A stretch of DNA of 64,000 bases from CALGLS01 sp964508085 (GTDB lineage Bacteria > Bacteroidota > Bacteroidia > Chitinophagales > Saprospiraceae): the NCBI GenBank assembly GCA_964508085.1, contig CAZDTI010000001.1, positions 36,966 through 100,965 of the forward strand, written 5' to 3'. Both the position numbers and the translations under genes were made by a program. Shown here one piece after another: positions 7,762 to 16,477 of this stretch. How positions within the stretch are numbered: position 1 is the first letter of the stretch; each line of letters starts with the position of its first letter. The notes under the pieces were generated by a model. The model made no database searches, was not told the DNA's origin, and saw only the letters and a program-made list of their open reading frames with translations.

Positions 7762-10700
7762 ATGTCAAAATTTGAGAAGAGCAATGACTTGCTTAAACGA
7801 TGGCGCAGTCGAAATAAAAATACTGGGGTAGAGAGGAAGGAAAAAGGGATAAACATTTCTTCAAAACCAACGGAATCACCAGCCCTACTATCCTCTGGGC
7901 AACAGCGACTGTGGTTTTTACAAGAACTATTCTCAGATAATCCTTTTTACCACTATGCCGACGTCTATACCTTAAAAGGAAAACTCAATGAAGCTATTTT
8001 AATTAAAAGCTTTGAGTTTGTTGTACAAAGACATTCGATCCTTAGAACTACCTTTCATTTTGAAGGAGAAAGCTGTACACAAAGAATCCACGAGAAAGCG
8101 GTTTTTGATTATGGCTTCATCGATTTAAGCCAAGATTCAGAGGGCTCGAAAGAACAAAAATCAGATGCCCTCCTTAGAGAAAAAGCACAGGTTTTCTTCG
8201 ACCTGACTGAGGGGCCACTCCTCCGAGTAACTCTGGTTAAAATGACGGAACTCAAACACAAGTTGGCAATCACCATGCACCATATTGTTACCGATAAATG
8301 GTCAATGAAAATTCTACGAGAAGAACTTGCTTTCGCTTACAATGAATTTTCTGATGGAAGAAAACCATCTCTGAATCCTCTTCCTTTTCAATACGAAGAC
8401 TACGCGTACTGGCAACAAGGTAAAACCATTGACCCGCTACAAATAGCTTATTGGAGGGATAAGTTAAAGGACTGTAGTCCCAACATTAAATTGTTTCATC
8501 AAAACCAACCTAGAAAAGAAACAACTTACAAAGGAGCTTTCCTCAGCCAAAAATTCACACCGGACTTATCGGAAAAACTGAAAAATTTAAGCGCTAAAAC
8601 GAATACAACTTTATTCGTTTTACTGCTCACTATTTATAAGCTGTTACTTCACCGCTATTCCGGACAAGAGGACATCTTAGTTGGTACGCCATTTACAAAT
8701 AGAAATCAAAGTGTCCTTGAAAAGCTAATTGGTTTCTTCAACGATACCTTAGTTCTTCGATCTGACTTCAGTGGAGAGCTTACCTTTACTGAATTATTAA
8801 AAGAGATTCGGCAAACTGTATTAGATGCTTTTACCAACAAAGATGTACCCTTCGAAACAATAGTCGATACTATAAAACCTGAGCGATACCTCAGCTCAAA
8901 TCCATTATTTCAAGTCATGTTCTTATTCCATAAAGTCCCAGAAAATCCCAAAATGGGACAGGGAATAGAAATCGAATACGAACCCTTTGATATTGGCATT
9001 TGTAAATTTGATCTGACCTTATATATTGCTGAAGCTAAAGATCATATTTCAGCGACTATCGAGTACTCTTTGGACTTGTTTGATGAACCCACTATCCAAA
9101 GAATGCAAGGTCATTTTCTACATTTATTGGAACAAGTCATTGAAAACCCAAATCAGAAAATATCAGAACTTCAACTGATTACAGCAGCGGAAAGAAGCCA
9201 GCAATTAAAAAATTGGAACAGTACGCGAATCGAGAAATCTGAGGTCGTAGCCATTCATCATTTCTTTGAAAAGTATGCAAAAGCAACACCTGAGGCTACA
9301 GCATTAAAATTCTTAGATCAATCGTATTCTTACAAAGAGCTTGACGAAAAGGCCTCTTATATTGCAAAAGGATTGGTGGCTGCCGGTGTTGGCTCTAACA
9401 TTCCTGTTGGGATATGTGCAGAAAGATCAATGGAAATGATTGTAGGTGTACTGGCCATATTAAAAGCTGGAGGAGTTTATTTACCAATTGACCCCGAATA
9501 TCCCTCCGAAAGGATCACCTTTATGCTGGAGCAAGCAGAAGTGCCTTTTGTACTAACGCAAGTAGACCAAACAGAGAATTTTCTAGACAACAATACAGAA
9601 ATTCTTACATTCCAAGAATTGTATGACGCGGTTTATGACGATAGTACTCTAGTAATTACTGAAGAAAATAAACCTTCAGATCTTGCATACATTATATACA
9701 CTTCTGGAAGTGTTGGCAAACCAAAAGCAGTCGCTGTTAGCCATGAGAATATTGTGCATTCTACCAGCGCACGGTTTTCATATTACGATGATCAACCCAA
9801 GTCTTTTTTACTGTTATCTTCTTTTGCTTTTGATAGTTCGATGGTAGGTATTTTTTGGACACTCTGCTCTGGTGGAACTTTAGTTATTGCTGAGAAGAAA
9901 GTAGAACAGAATATGCAAGACTTGAGTAGCCTGTTTTCAAAGTATCAAACAACTCATACTTTATTACTACCTTCTCTATACGCATTGTTACTGGAGCAAG
10001 GTGTGAAAAAAGAGCTAGCAAGTTTAAACACAGTTATTGTAGCTGGAGAAGAATGCACAAGTCGGTTGTGCAGCCATCATTTTGAGCGCCTTCCAGCGGT
10101 TAAACTCTACAATGAATATGGGCCAACAGAGGCAAGTGTCTGGTGTACTGCGCATCGAATAACTAAGGAAGATGTAGAGAGCCCCGTTCCTATAGGTCGC
10201 CCAATTCCTAATATGGAAATTTTTATCCTGGACAAAAATATGTCCTTAGTTCCCATTGGAGTTGTAGGAGAACTTTATGTAGGAGGCGTTGGTGTAACAA
10301 AAGGATATTTAAATAGGCCAGATTTGACAGAAGAGCGCTTTTTGAACCATCCTTTTAATAATGGAAGTAAGAATAAGGTATATAAAACAGGAGATTTAGC
10401 AGTCTATCGGCCTGATGGTCTTATTGACTTTTTAGGCCGTGTAGACCATCAGGTAAAAATTAGAGGACATCGAATTGAGTTGGCAGAAATTCAAAAAACA
10501 ATGCTTTTACACCCTGCGATAGATGATGTTGTTGTAATGTTGTTAAAGCAAAAACAGGATCAAGGATATACCACAAAACGAATAGGAGCATATTATACTA
10601 TAAATAAAGATTTGGAATCTAAGGAATTGAAAGGTTTCATTAAATCTCGTCTACCGGCTTACATGTTACCTGCGGCTTTTTTTCAACTTCCAAAGTTTCC

Positions 10701-12450
10701 GAAACTTCCGAATGGAAAATTAGACGTGAAAGCCCTTAATCAATTTCAAGAAAATGAAATAACAAGTGCAGATAGCTTTGTGGAAGCAAGAACTGATTTG
10801 GAACGAGACCTAACAAATATTTGGGAAGAAGTCTTGAATGTAAAACCAATAGGGATTTATGATAATTTCTTTGAAATAGGAGGAGACTCTATTCTTAGTA
10901 TTCAGATTAACGGTAGAGCGAGAAAGAAAGGGATTCATATATCCCCTAATCTATTATTTGAAAATCAAACCATTGCATCACTTTCAAGTGCAATAACACT
11001 TAATGAAGAAAATCTTCTTCAAGAAAAAAAGGAAAAAGAATACCTCAGTGCTGTACCTGTTCTGACTCCTATACAACATTGGTATTTTGAAACTCACCGT
11101 AATGCACCAGCACATTGGAACTTGGGATTACGATTTCAACCTTCAACCAGTATTTCGACAGACTTATTAAAAATTGCGATCCAGAAACTGATAGAACGAC
11201 ACGATGCTTTACGCATGGCTTTTAACGTCGATGAGAATGGTATTTGGAAACCAATGCTGCTAGATGTTCAAGGAGAAAATGTCTTTAGTATAATAGAAAT
11301 ATCTGTAAAGGGAGAAAAAGACGCCAACAATATAATTACAAGTCATATTCAAAAACAGAGTGAATCCTTTGCTCTTTCAGAAGGCAATTTATTTCAATGC
11401 GTTTATTTCAAATGTGAAAATGAATTAAAAGATCAAATATTACTTTTAGCACATCATCTTGTGTTGGATAATGTTTCTTGGAGTATAATTACACAGGATT
11501 TAGAAACATTACTCGACCAACTATCAAAGAAAGAAAAGCCCAAATTAACTCCTTCAACTATTCCCTATAGTTTATGGAGCAATAAACTGGTAAGCATTGC
11601 GAATTCGGGTAAGTTAACAGTGGATTATAATTATTGGAAAAAGACAGCGGCCTGCTCGACGGATGAATTCCCTACTGATTTTGAAAAGTCAATGCCAGTC
11701 CTTGAAAAAAGTATTAATTATAGTACTTTTCGACTAGAAGCTGATTATACAGAACTATTGTTACAAAAGGTGCCTAAGCATAAAAGTATCCGTATTAATG
11801 AATTGTTACTTTGTGGAATGATGATGGCTCTGAAAGATTGGAATAACATCAAGAGACTTCGTGTTGAAATGGAGGGTCATGGTAGAGAGTCACTTTTTGA
11901 TGATTCTACCTTTTTTAGCTCTGTAGGCTGGTTTACCGCTATATTTCCCGTCTTGCTGGAGTTAAACGAATCACTTGAAGTAGAGGATAATCTTAAACAG
12001 ATTAAAGAGCAAGTTCGGAATGTTCCTAACAAGGGTATCACATATGGAATGCTTCGGTACCTAAGTGAATCTGAAGAAGTTCGAATGGATTTGTCTTGTA
12101 CGACATCTGTTCTATTTAATTATTTAGGAGTGGAAAATGAATCAGGAAAGCGTATTTTAGGGAAGGGAAAAACAGTAGTAGAGGAGGCTCGCTCTCCATC
12201 AGGCGAAAGATACCATTGTCTTGAACTGAACATAAAAGTGCAAGATATGATTTTGGAAGTTAGTTGTGCTTACAGTAAAAGTCTATATCATCAAAATACA
12301 ATTGATTCTTTCATGGATGAATATCAAAAGAATTTAATCAAATTGATTGACCATTGCATCTCTTCGGAAAAACAATCCTACACGCCTTCTGATTTTCCAG
12401 AGGCTGATATAAGCCAAGGTGATCTTGACGCTTTACTTGGTCAGTTATAA
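7762..12450 (+). CDS. Nonribosomal peptide synthetase, C-A-PCP-E module
   Basis: A 1562-residue single-module synthetase. The condensation domain (about 35-470) has active-site H-H-I-V-T-D-K-W at 173-180, where the usual D-G is D-K. The adenylation domain (about 490-1000) has Y-T-S-G-S at 646-650, N-E-Y-G-P-T-E, Y-K-T-G-D and G-R-V-D-H-Q-V-K-I-R-G, with the A10 lysine in N-G-K-L-D. A carrier domain follows, with the phosphopantetheine Ser at 1043 in G-G-D-S-I, the form usually seen before epimerases. The epimerisation domain (about 1070-1545) has H-H-L-V-L-D at 1231-1236, E-G-H-G-R-E and S-V-G-W-F-T. The module should therefore activate one amino acid, condense it with an upstream acyl or aminoacyl donor and present the D-epimer. 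A by-eye specificity reading is D-S-V-L-I-A-E-V-W-K, which I cannot assign to a substrate. Confidence 0.93.
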   Translation: MSKFEKSNDLLKRWRSRNKNTGVERKEKGINISSKPTESPALLSSGQQRLWFLQELFSDNPFYHYADVYTLKGKLNEAILIKSFEFVVQRHSILRTTFHFEGESCTQRIHEKAVFDYGFIDLSQDSEGSKEQKSDALLREKAQVFFDLTEGPLLRVTLVKMTELKHKLAITMHHIVTDKWSMKILREELAFAYNEFSDGRKPSLNPLPFQYEDYAYWQQGKTIDPLQIAYWRDKLKDCSPNIKLFHQNQPRKETTYKGAFLSQKFTPDLSEKLKNLSAKTNTTLFVLLLTIYKLLLHRYSGQEDILVGTPFTNRNQSVLEKLIGFFNDTLVLRSDFSGELTFTELLKEIRQTVLDAFTNKDVPFETIVDTIKPERYLSSNPLFQVMFLFHKVPENPKMGQGIEIEYEPFDIGICKFDLTLYIAEAKDHISATIEYSLDLFDEPTIQRMQGHFLHLLEQVIENPNQKISELQLITAAERSQQLKNWNSTRIEKSEVVAIHHFFEKYAKATPEATALKFLDQSYSYKELDEKASYIAKGLVAAGVGSNIPVGICAERSMEMIVGVLAILKAGGVYLPIDPEYPSERITFMLEQAEVPFVLTQVDQTENFLDNNTEILTFQELYDAVYDDSTLVITEENKPSDLAYIIYTSGSVGKPKAVAVSHENIVHSTSARFSYYDDQPKSFLLLSSFAFDSSMVGIFWTLCSGGTLVIAEKKVEQNMQDLSSLFSKYQTTHTLLLPSLYALLLEQGVKKELASLNTVIVAGEECTSRLCSHHFERLPAVKLYNEYGPTEASVWCTAHRITKEDVESPVPIGRPIPNMEIFILDKNMSLVPIGVVGELYVGGVGVTKGYLNRPDLTEERFLNHPFNNGSKNKVYKTGDLAVYRPDGLIDFLGRVDHQVKIRGHRIELAEIQKTMLLHPAIDDVVVMLLKQKQDQGYTTKRIGAYYTINKDLESKELKGFIKSRLPAYMLPAAFFQLPKFPKLPNGKLDVKALNQFQENEITSADSFVEARTDLERDLTNIWEEVLNVKPIGIYDNFFEIGGDSILSIQINGRARKKGIHISPNLLFENQTIASLSSAITLNEENLLQEKKEKEYLSAVPVLTPIQHWYFETHRNAPAHWNLGLRFQPSTSISTDLLKIAIQKLIERHDALRMAFNVDENGIWKPMLLDVQGENVFSIIEISVKGEKDANNIITSHIQKQSESFALSEGNLFQCVYFKCENELKDQILLLAHHLVLDNVSWSIITQDLETLLDQLSKKEKPKLTPSTIPYSLWSNKLVSIANSGKLTVDYNYWKKTAACSTDEFPTDFEKSMPVLEKSINYSTFRLEADYTELLLQKVPKHKSIRINELLLCGMMMALKDWNNIKRLRVEMEGHGRESLFDDSTFFSSVGWFTAIFPVLLELNESLEVEDNLKQIKEQVRNVPNKGITYGMLRYLSESEEVRMDLSCTTSVLFNYLGVENESGKRILGKGKTVVEEARSPSGERYHCLELNIKVQDMILEVSCAYSKSLYHQNTIDSFMDEYQKNLIKLIDHCISSEKQSYTPSDFPEADISQGDLDALLGQL

Positions 12451-12455
12451 ATTAA

Positions 12456-14870
12456 ATGCAGATTATGAAAAGTGCAAAGATAGAAGCCATACTACCATTA
12501 AATTTTTTACAGCGAGCTTTACTCTTCCACAGTTTATTGGGACAAAAAGATCAGGGGTTTCTCCATGTTACTTCCACATTCAAAGGAGTATTGAATAAAG
12601 ATTTTTTTCAAAAGTCTTTGAATGAGATAGTTAGACGACATGAGGTTTTACGTACTTCCATTCACTGGAAAGAAATTAAGAGTCCACTTCAGGTGGTACA
12701 CCCTTCCGGAACGATCAAATGTATTTTCGAAGATTGGACAGATTTGGATAGTAAGGTACAAAATCAAAAGCTAATTGAGTTCAGGGAAGCTGACGAGAAG
12801 AAGGGCTTGGATTTATCAAAAAAACCAGTAACCAGAATCGTTATTTTTCAATTGAAATCAGAAGAGTATCTAATGTTGTGGACCTGTCACCACATCTTAT
12901 TAGATGGCTGGTCTGCTTCTAATATTATTAAAGACCTATTTGCATATTATGACGGATGGAGTAGGGGGGAAGCAGTAAAACTTAATCCAATACCAAAATA
13001 TAAAGATTATCTGAAAGAATTGGATGGTTTTGATTTTAGTGCAAGCCAATCTTTTTGGTCTGAAACCATGGCAGATTTTAATTCGCCCACATTAATTAAC
13101 AATGAGACTACAAATGTCTTAGATAGGAAACCTAATCTAGAAAAGGAATCTGTAATTCTTGATGCCCCTAATTTTCAAATACTAAAAAAACTCGCCCGCC
13201 AGAATCGAGTCACATTGAATTCTTTAATTCAAGGACTTTGGGCTTTATTACTCGCCAAACTCGCTCATCAACATGATGTCGTTTTTGGAACCACTGTTTC
13301 TATTCGATCAGATAAATTGAATAATGCTGAAGAGATGGCGGGTCTTTTTGTAAATATGATTCCTGTGCGTGTCCAAGTAAAAGAGGATATACATTTATTT
13401 GAGTGGTTAAAGACAATTCAACAACAACAGCTTCAGATTCGAAATCACCATTACGTCTCTCTCGATCAAATCATTTCTTGGATGAATTGGCCTGGCTTCA
13501 AACCACTTTTTGATACCCTTCTTGTCGTCGAAAACTTCCCATGGAAAAATATTCAAAGTGGTGGGATAGAAGTAATAGACTTTGAAGGGGGAATTACCTC
13601 CACTTACCCTTTAACCATTATGGTTAAACCACTCGAGGAACTTGAATTTACACTACTTTACGATACTAATTTAGTTGGAAAGGAATCTATAGATTGGATT
13701 TTGAAGAACATAATGGTTCAATTTACAGAAATCATAAGAAATGGAGATTTAAAAGTTTCGTCTTTATTAGAGCAAATATCTCCTCCAACCTTCACAAATA
13801 AAGAAAAAGAGCCAAAGGTTAGTATGGAAATAAATTCATTAAATTTCCGATCTGATTATTTGCCTCCGGAGAATAAACTGGAATTAGAATTAACTAAAAT
13901 ATGGGAAGAAATATTTGGCTTTTCCCCAATAGGAGTTAATGATAACTTCTTCGAAATAGGGGGTAAATCAATACTAGCAGTCCAATTATTTGCACAAATT
14001 GAGCGTAAATTAGGTTATAATCTTTCTCCAATTACTTTATTACAACATACTAGTATAAAGGCTATTAGTACAATTATAAAGAGTGATAGTGCAGTGCTTC
14101 ATTGGAAGTCATTGGTGCCTATCAATATTCAAGGAGAAAAGCCGCCACTCTTCTGCCTTCATGCAAAGGGCGGTCACGTATTTTTTTACAATGCTCTAGC
14201 GAAACATTTAGGAGACGATCAGCCCGTTTATGCTTTGCAACCAAAGGGATTAGATGGAGTGGAACCATTATATGAGAGTATCGAAGAAATGGCCACACAT
14301 TATCTAACCGAAATTAAAACAATTCAGCCTAATGGTCCTTATGCTTTGTTGGCTACTTGCTTTAGCAATGCAGTGGGGCTTGAAATGGCGCAACAGCTTC
14401 ATAACCAAGGAGAAAAAGTATCTATTTTGGCCATGGTCGATGCTTCTCCTGGAATATTACAAGAACACATCCCTGATCCCTTACCTAAGTGGAAAAGGGT
14501 AGTACAAGTCTTAAAAAAAGATGGTCTGGAATCGACTGGTAAGAAGGTAATTCAAAAGCTGGAAAATTCTTTTAAAAAGAAGAGTGATGAGAAAAAATCG
14601 AAACAAGAATTGGCACTTATAAAAGTGCAAGAAAAATTAGATTTCATTTTTAGAAAATATAGAAGAAAGGCATATGAAGGGAAAGTGACTTTAATTAGGA
14701 GTAGTGAGTTTGAGGAAAGGTCCGATAAAGTTTTTCATGTTGAAGAGTGGGAAGAAATCTCTACGCAGCCTTTAGAAATCATAGTTGTTCCAGGGCACCA
14801 TCAAAGCCTATTTTTAGAACCAGAAGTCATAGGGCTAGCTAAAGGTTTAGCTCAATGCCTACCTAAATAA
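12456..14870 (+). CDS. Nonribosomal peptide synthetase, C-PCP-TE with Cys thioesterase and no A domain
   Basis: An 804-residue terminal synthetase protein starting 6 bases after the previous gene. The condensation domain (about 5-440) has an intact H-H-I-L-L-D-G-W. The carrier domain (about 465-545) has Ser in F-F-E-I-G-G-K-S-I. The alpha/beta-hydrolase thioesterase (about 555-804) has the nucleophile elbow L-A-T-C-F-S-N instead of G-x-S-x-G, so Cys635 takes the Ser position. Asp662 (M-V-D-A-S-P) and the His781/His782 pair (V-P-G-H-H) complete a plausible triad. No adenylation domain lies between C and PCP, so the second building block must be loaded in trans. The C domain should accept a D-configured donor from the upstream E domain. 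Cys thioesterases are known from beta-lactone and beta-lactam forming synthetases (obafluorin, sulfazecin), but the product here cannot be predicted. Confidence 0.92.
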   Translation: MQIMKSAKIEAILPLNFLQRALLFHSLLGQKDQGFLHVTSTFKGVLNKDFFQKSLNEIVRRHEVLRTSIHWKEIKSPLQVVHPSGTIKCIFEDWTDLDSKVQNQKLIEFREADEKKGLDLSKKPVTRIVIFQLKSEEYLMLWTCHHILLDGWSASNIIKDLFAYYDGWSRGEAVKLNPIPKYKDYLKELDGFDFSASQSFWSETMADFNSPTLINNETTNVLDRKPNLEKESVILDAPNFQILKKLARQNRVTLNSLIQGLWALLLAKLAHQHDVVFGTTVSIRSDKLNNAEEMAGLFVNMIPVRVQVKEDIHLFEWLKTIQQQQLQIRNHHYVSLDQIISWMNWPGFKPLFDTLLVVENFPWKNIQSGGIEVIDFEGGITSTYPLTIMVKPLEELEFTLLYDTNLVGKESIDWILKNIMVQFTEIIRNGDLKVSSLLEQISPPTFTNKEKEPKVSMEINSLNFRSDYLPPENKLELELTKIWEEIFGFSPIGVNDNFFEIGGKSILAVQLFAQIERKLGYNLSPITLLQHTSIKAISTIIKSDSAVLHWKSLVPINIQGEKPPLFCLHAKGGHVFFYNALAKHLGDDQPVYALQPKGLDGVEPLYESIEEMATHYLTEIKTIQPNGPYALLATCFSNAVGLEMAQQLHNQGEKVSILAMVDASPGILQEHIPDPLPKWKRVVQVLKKDGLESTGKKVIQKLENSFKKKSDEKKSKQELALIKVQEKLDFIFRKYRRKAYEGKVTLIRSSEFEERSDKVFHVEEWEEISTQPLEIIVVPGHHQSLFLEPEVIGLAKGLAQCLPK

Positions 14871-14875
14871 GAAAA

Positions 14876-14902
14876 TGCTGAGTAATTAGGTATTACTCAG
14901 CA
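14876..14902. terminator. Bidirectional hairpin terminator after the NRPS operon
   Basis: A perfect 11-bp inverted repeat (TGCTGAGTAAT / ATTACTCAGCA) with a 5-base loop lies between convergent genes, 6 bases after the NRPS stop and 30 bases from the stop of the minus-strand sugar dehydrogenase. The T-run is weak on either side, but position and stem are convincing. Confidence 0.75.
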
Positions 14903-14931
14903 GAACTAGAATTTCATTGGTATAAAATCCT

Positions 14932-16284
14932 TTATAATGAGAAGTAATCTGTTTCTTCGATTCGGCCTTTCATGACCCCTTTTATATCCATGATAAAACC
15001 ATCGGCGGACATCATTTTGCGATAATCCATTTCCTCAAGTTGGTAGAATTCTTTGTGGCCAACAGCAATGACCACTGCGTCGAAATCCTTCTGAGAAAGG
15101 TCTGATAAATTGAAACCGTAAAGCGCTTTGGTTTCAACGGGACAAGCCAATGGGTCATGAATGAATACAGAGCCGCAGGTTTTTTGCAAATGGTTAGCGA
15201 CATTCGCGGCTTTAGAATTCCTAATATCTGTTACATCCTCTTTAAAGGTGACCCCCAGAATAAGAACCTTTGATTGACTTGGATTTTTGCCTCTGGCCTT
15301 CAACTCCTGAATAATTTTTTGTGTGATTTTCACAGGCATTCCGTCATTAACGGTACGGCTTGCGGAGATTAGTATGGGATTGTGGCCCACTCGAATGGCC
15401 TTTTGAATTAGGTAGTAAGGATCAACGCCAATGCAATGTCCGCCTACTAAGCCGGGATAGAATTTTAGAAAATTCCATTTCGTACTTGCAGCCTCCAAAA
15501 CATCTAATGTATTTACATCCAATTTTTCAAAGATCAGGGAAAGCTCATTCATTAGCGCTATGTTCATATCACGCTGTGTGTTTTCAACAATTTTTGCGGC
15601 CTCCGCCACTTTAATGGTTGGTGCCCTGTGTATCCCTGCTTTGATAATAGAAGAATATACCTCTGCAATGGTTCGTAAAGCTTCCTCATCAGAACCCGAT
15701 ACAATTTTTACGATCTTATCAATCGTATTGGTTTTATCTCCTGGATTGATTCGTTCTGGTGAATACCCTACTTTGAAGTCAACGTTTAGTTTTAAACCAG
15801 AATGTTTTTCTAAAATAGGAATACATACTTCCTCTGTACATCCCGGATAAACCGTAGATTCAAAAACCACATAATCTCCTTTTTTCAATCCTTTTGCAAT
15901 AGTAGAAGTAGCTGCTCTAAGGGCCGTCAAATCCGGTTGATTATAGACATCAATAGGTGTTGGAACGGCCACAATGTAAAATTGCGCTTCTGCTAGAACT
16001 TCGTGATCCCAGGTATACTTAATGTCTTTATGTTTGAACTGCCAATGCTCCATCTCTGCTGATGGATCTTCTCCTCTTTTGATCATTGCAACTCGTGCTT
16101 CATTGATGTCAAAACCAATAACAGAGAATTGACGTGCAAATTCAAGAGCCACTGGCAACCCGACATAGCCTAAGCCAACCACAGCTAAATTTGCCGTTTT
16201 GTTTTGTAAGGAATTGAATAAATCTTGATTTGCTGAAGCAAGAGAAGTGCTGTTGACTTGTTGTGTATTCGGACGCGAATTCAT
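14932..16284 (-). CDS. Nucleotide-sugar dehydrogenase (UDP-HexNAc 6-dehydrogenase type, WbpA/TviB/WecC family)
   Basis: A 450-residue enzyme that should oxidise C6 of a UDP-sugar to the uronic acid with two NAD+. The N-terminal Rossmann loop reads G-L-G-Y-V-G-L-P. The middle domain carries E-S-T-V-Y-P-G and Y-S-P-E-R-I-N-P-G-D-K, and the catalytic Cys lies in G-G-H-C-I-G-V-D-P-Y-Y-L. The motifs place it with the UDP-GlcNAc/UDP-GalNAc/UDP-ManNAc dehydrogenases rather than UDP-glucose dehydrogenases. A second member of the same family is at 26761-28100 on the plus strand. This copy faces the NRPS block and belongs functionally to the polysaccharide locus. About 40 residues precede the Rossmann fold, a somewhat long N-terminus. 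Confidence 0.88.
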   Translation of the reverse strand: MNSRPNTQQVNSTSLASANQDLFNSLQNKTANLAVVGLGYVGLPVALEFARQFSVIGFDINEARVAMIKRGEDPSAEMEHWQFKHKDIKYTWDHEVLAEAQFYIVAVPTPIDVYNQPDLTALRAATSTIAKGLKKGDYVVFESTVYPGCTEEVCIPILEKHSGLKLNVDFKVGYSPERINPGDKTNTIDKIVKIVSGSDEEALRTIAEVYSSIIKAGIHRAPTIKVAEAAKIVENTQRDMNIALMNELSLIFEKLDVNTLDVLEAASTKWNFLKFYPGLVGGHCIGVDPYYLIQKAIRVGHNPILISASRTVNDGMPVKITQKIIQELKARGKNPSQSKVLILGVTFKEDVTDIRNSKAANVANHLQKTCGSVFIHDPLACPVETKALYGFNLSDLSQKDFDAVVIAVGHKEFYQLEEMDYRKMMSADGFIMDIKGVMKGRIEETDYFSL

Positions 16285-16330
16285 GATAATTTCTAGTTTA
16301 CGTTAATAAGGAAATCTCCATTCAGAAAGA

Positions 16331-16459
16331 ATGAAGGACTTAGCCGAGGGGCTTGAAGGTGGGGTGATTCCTAAAGAAATATTTGTGTTTTATGAATCGG
16401 TATGGAGAGCTATTATACAGTTAGGCAAAAAGAGTTCCAGTTTTAAAAAATTGAAATAA
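16331..16459 (+). CDS. Short uncharacterised ORF (42 aa)
   Basis: This ATG-to-TAA frame fills most of the gap between two minus-strand genes. The peptide starts M-K-D-L-A-E-G-L-E-G-G-V-I-P and contains F-V-F-Y-E-S-V-W-R-A-I-I-Q, then ends in a lysine-rich tail. The composition looks protein-like. I recognise no family. It could be a small protein, the remnant of a larger gene or chance. Confidence 0.3.
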   Translation: MKDLAEGLEGGVIPKEIFVFYESVWRAIIQLGKKSSSFKKLK

Positions 16460-16477
16460 ATGCAACTCGCTGAAACG

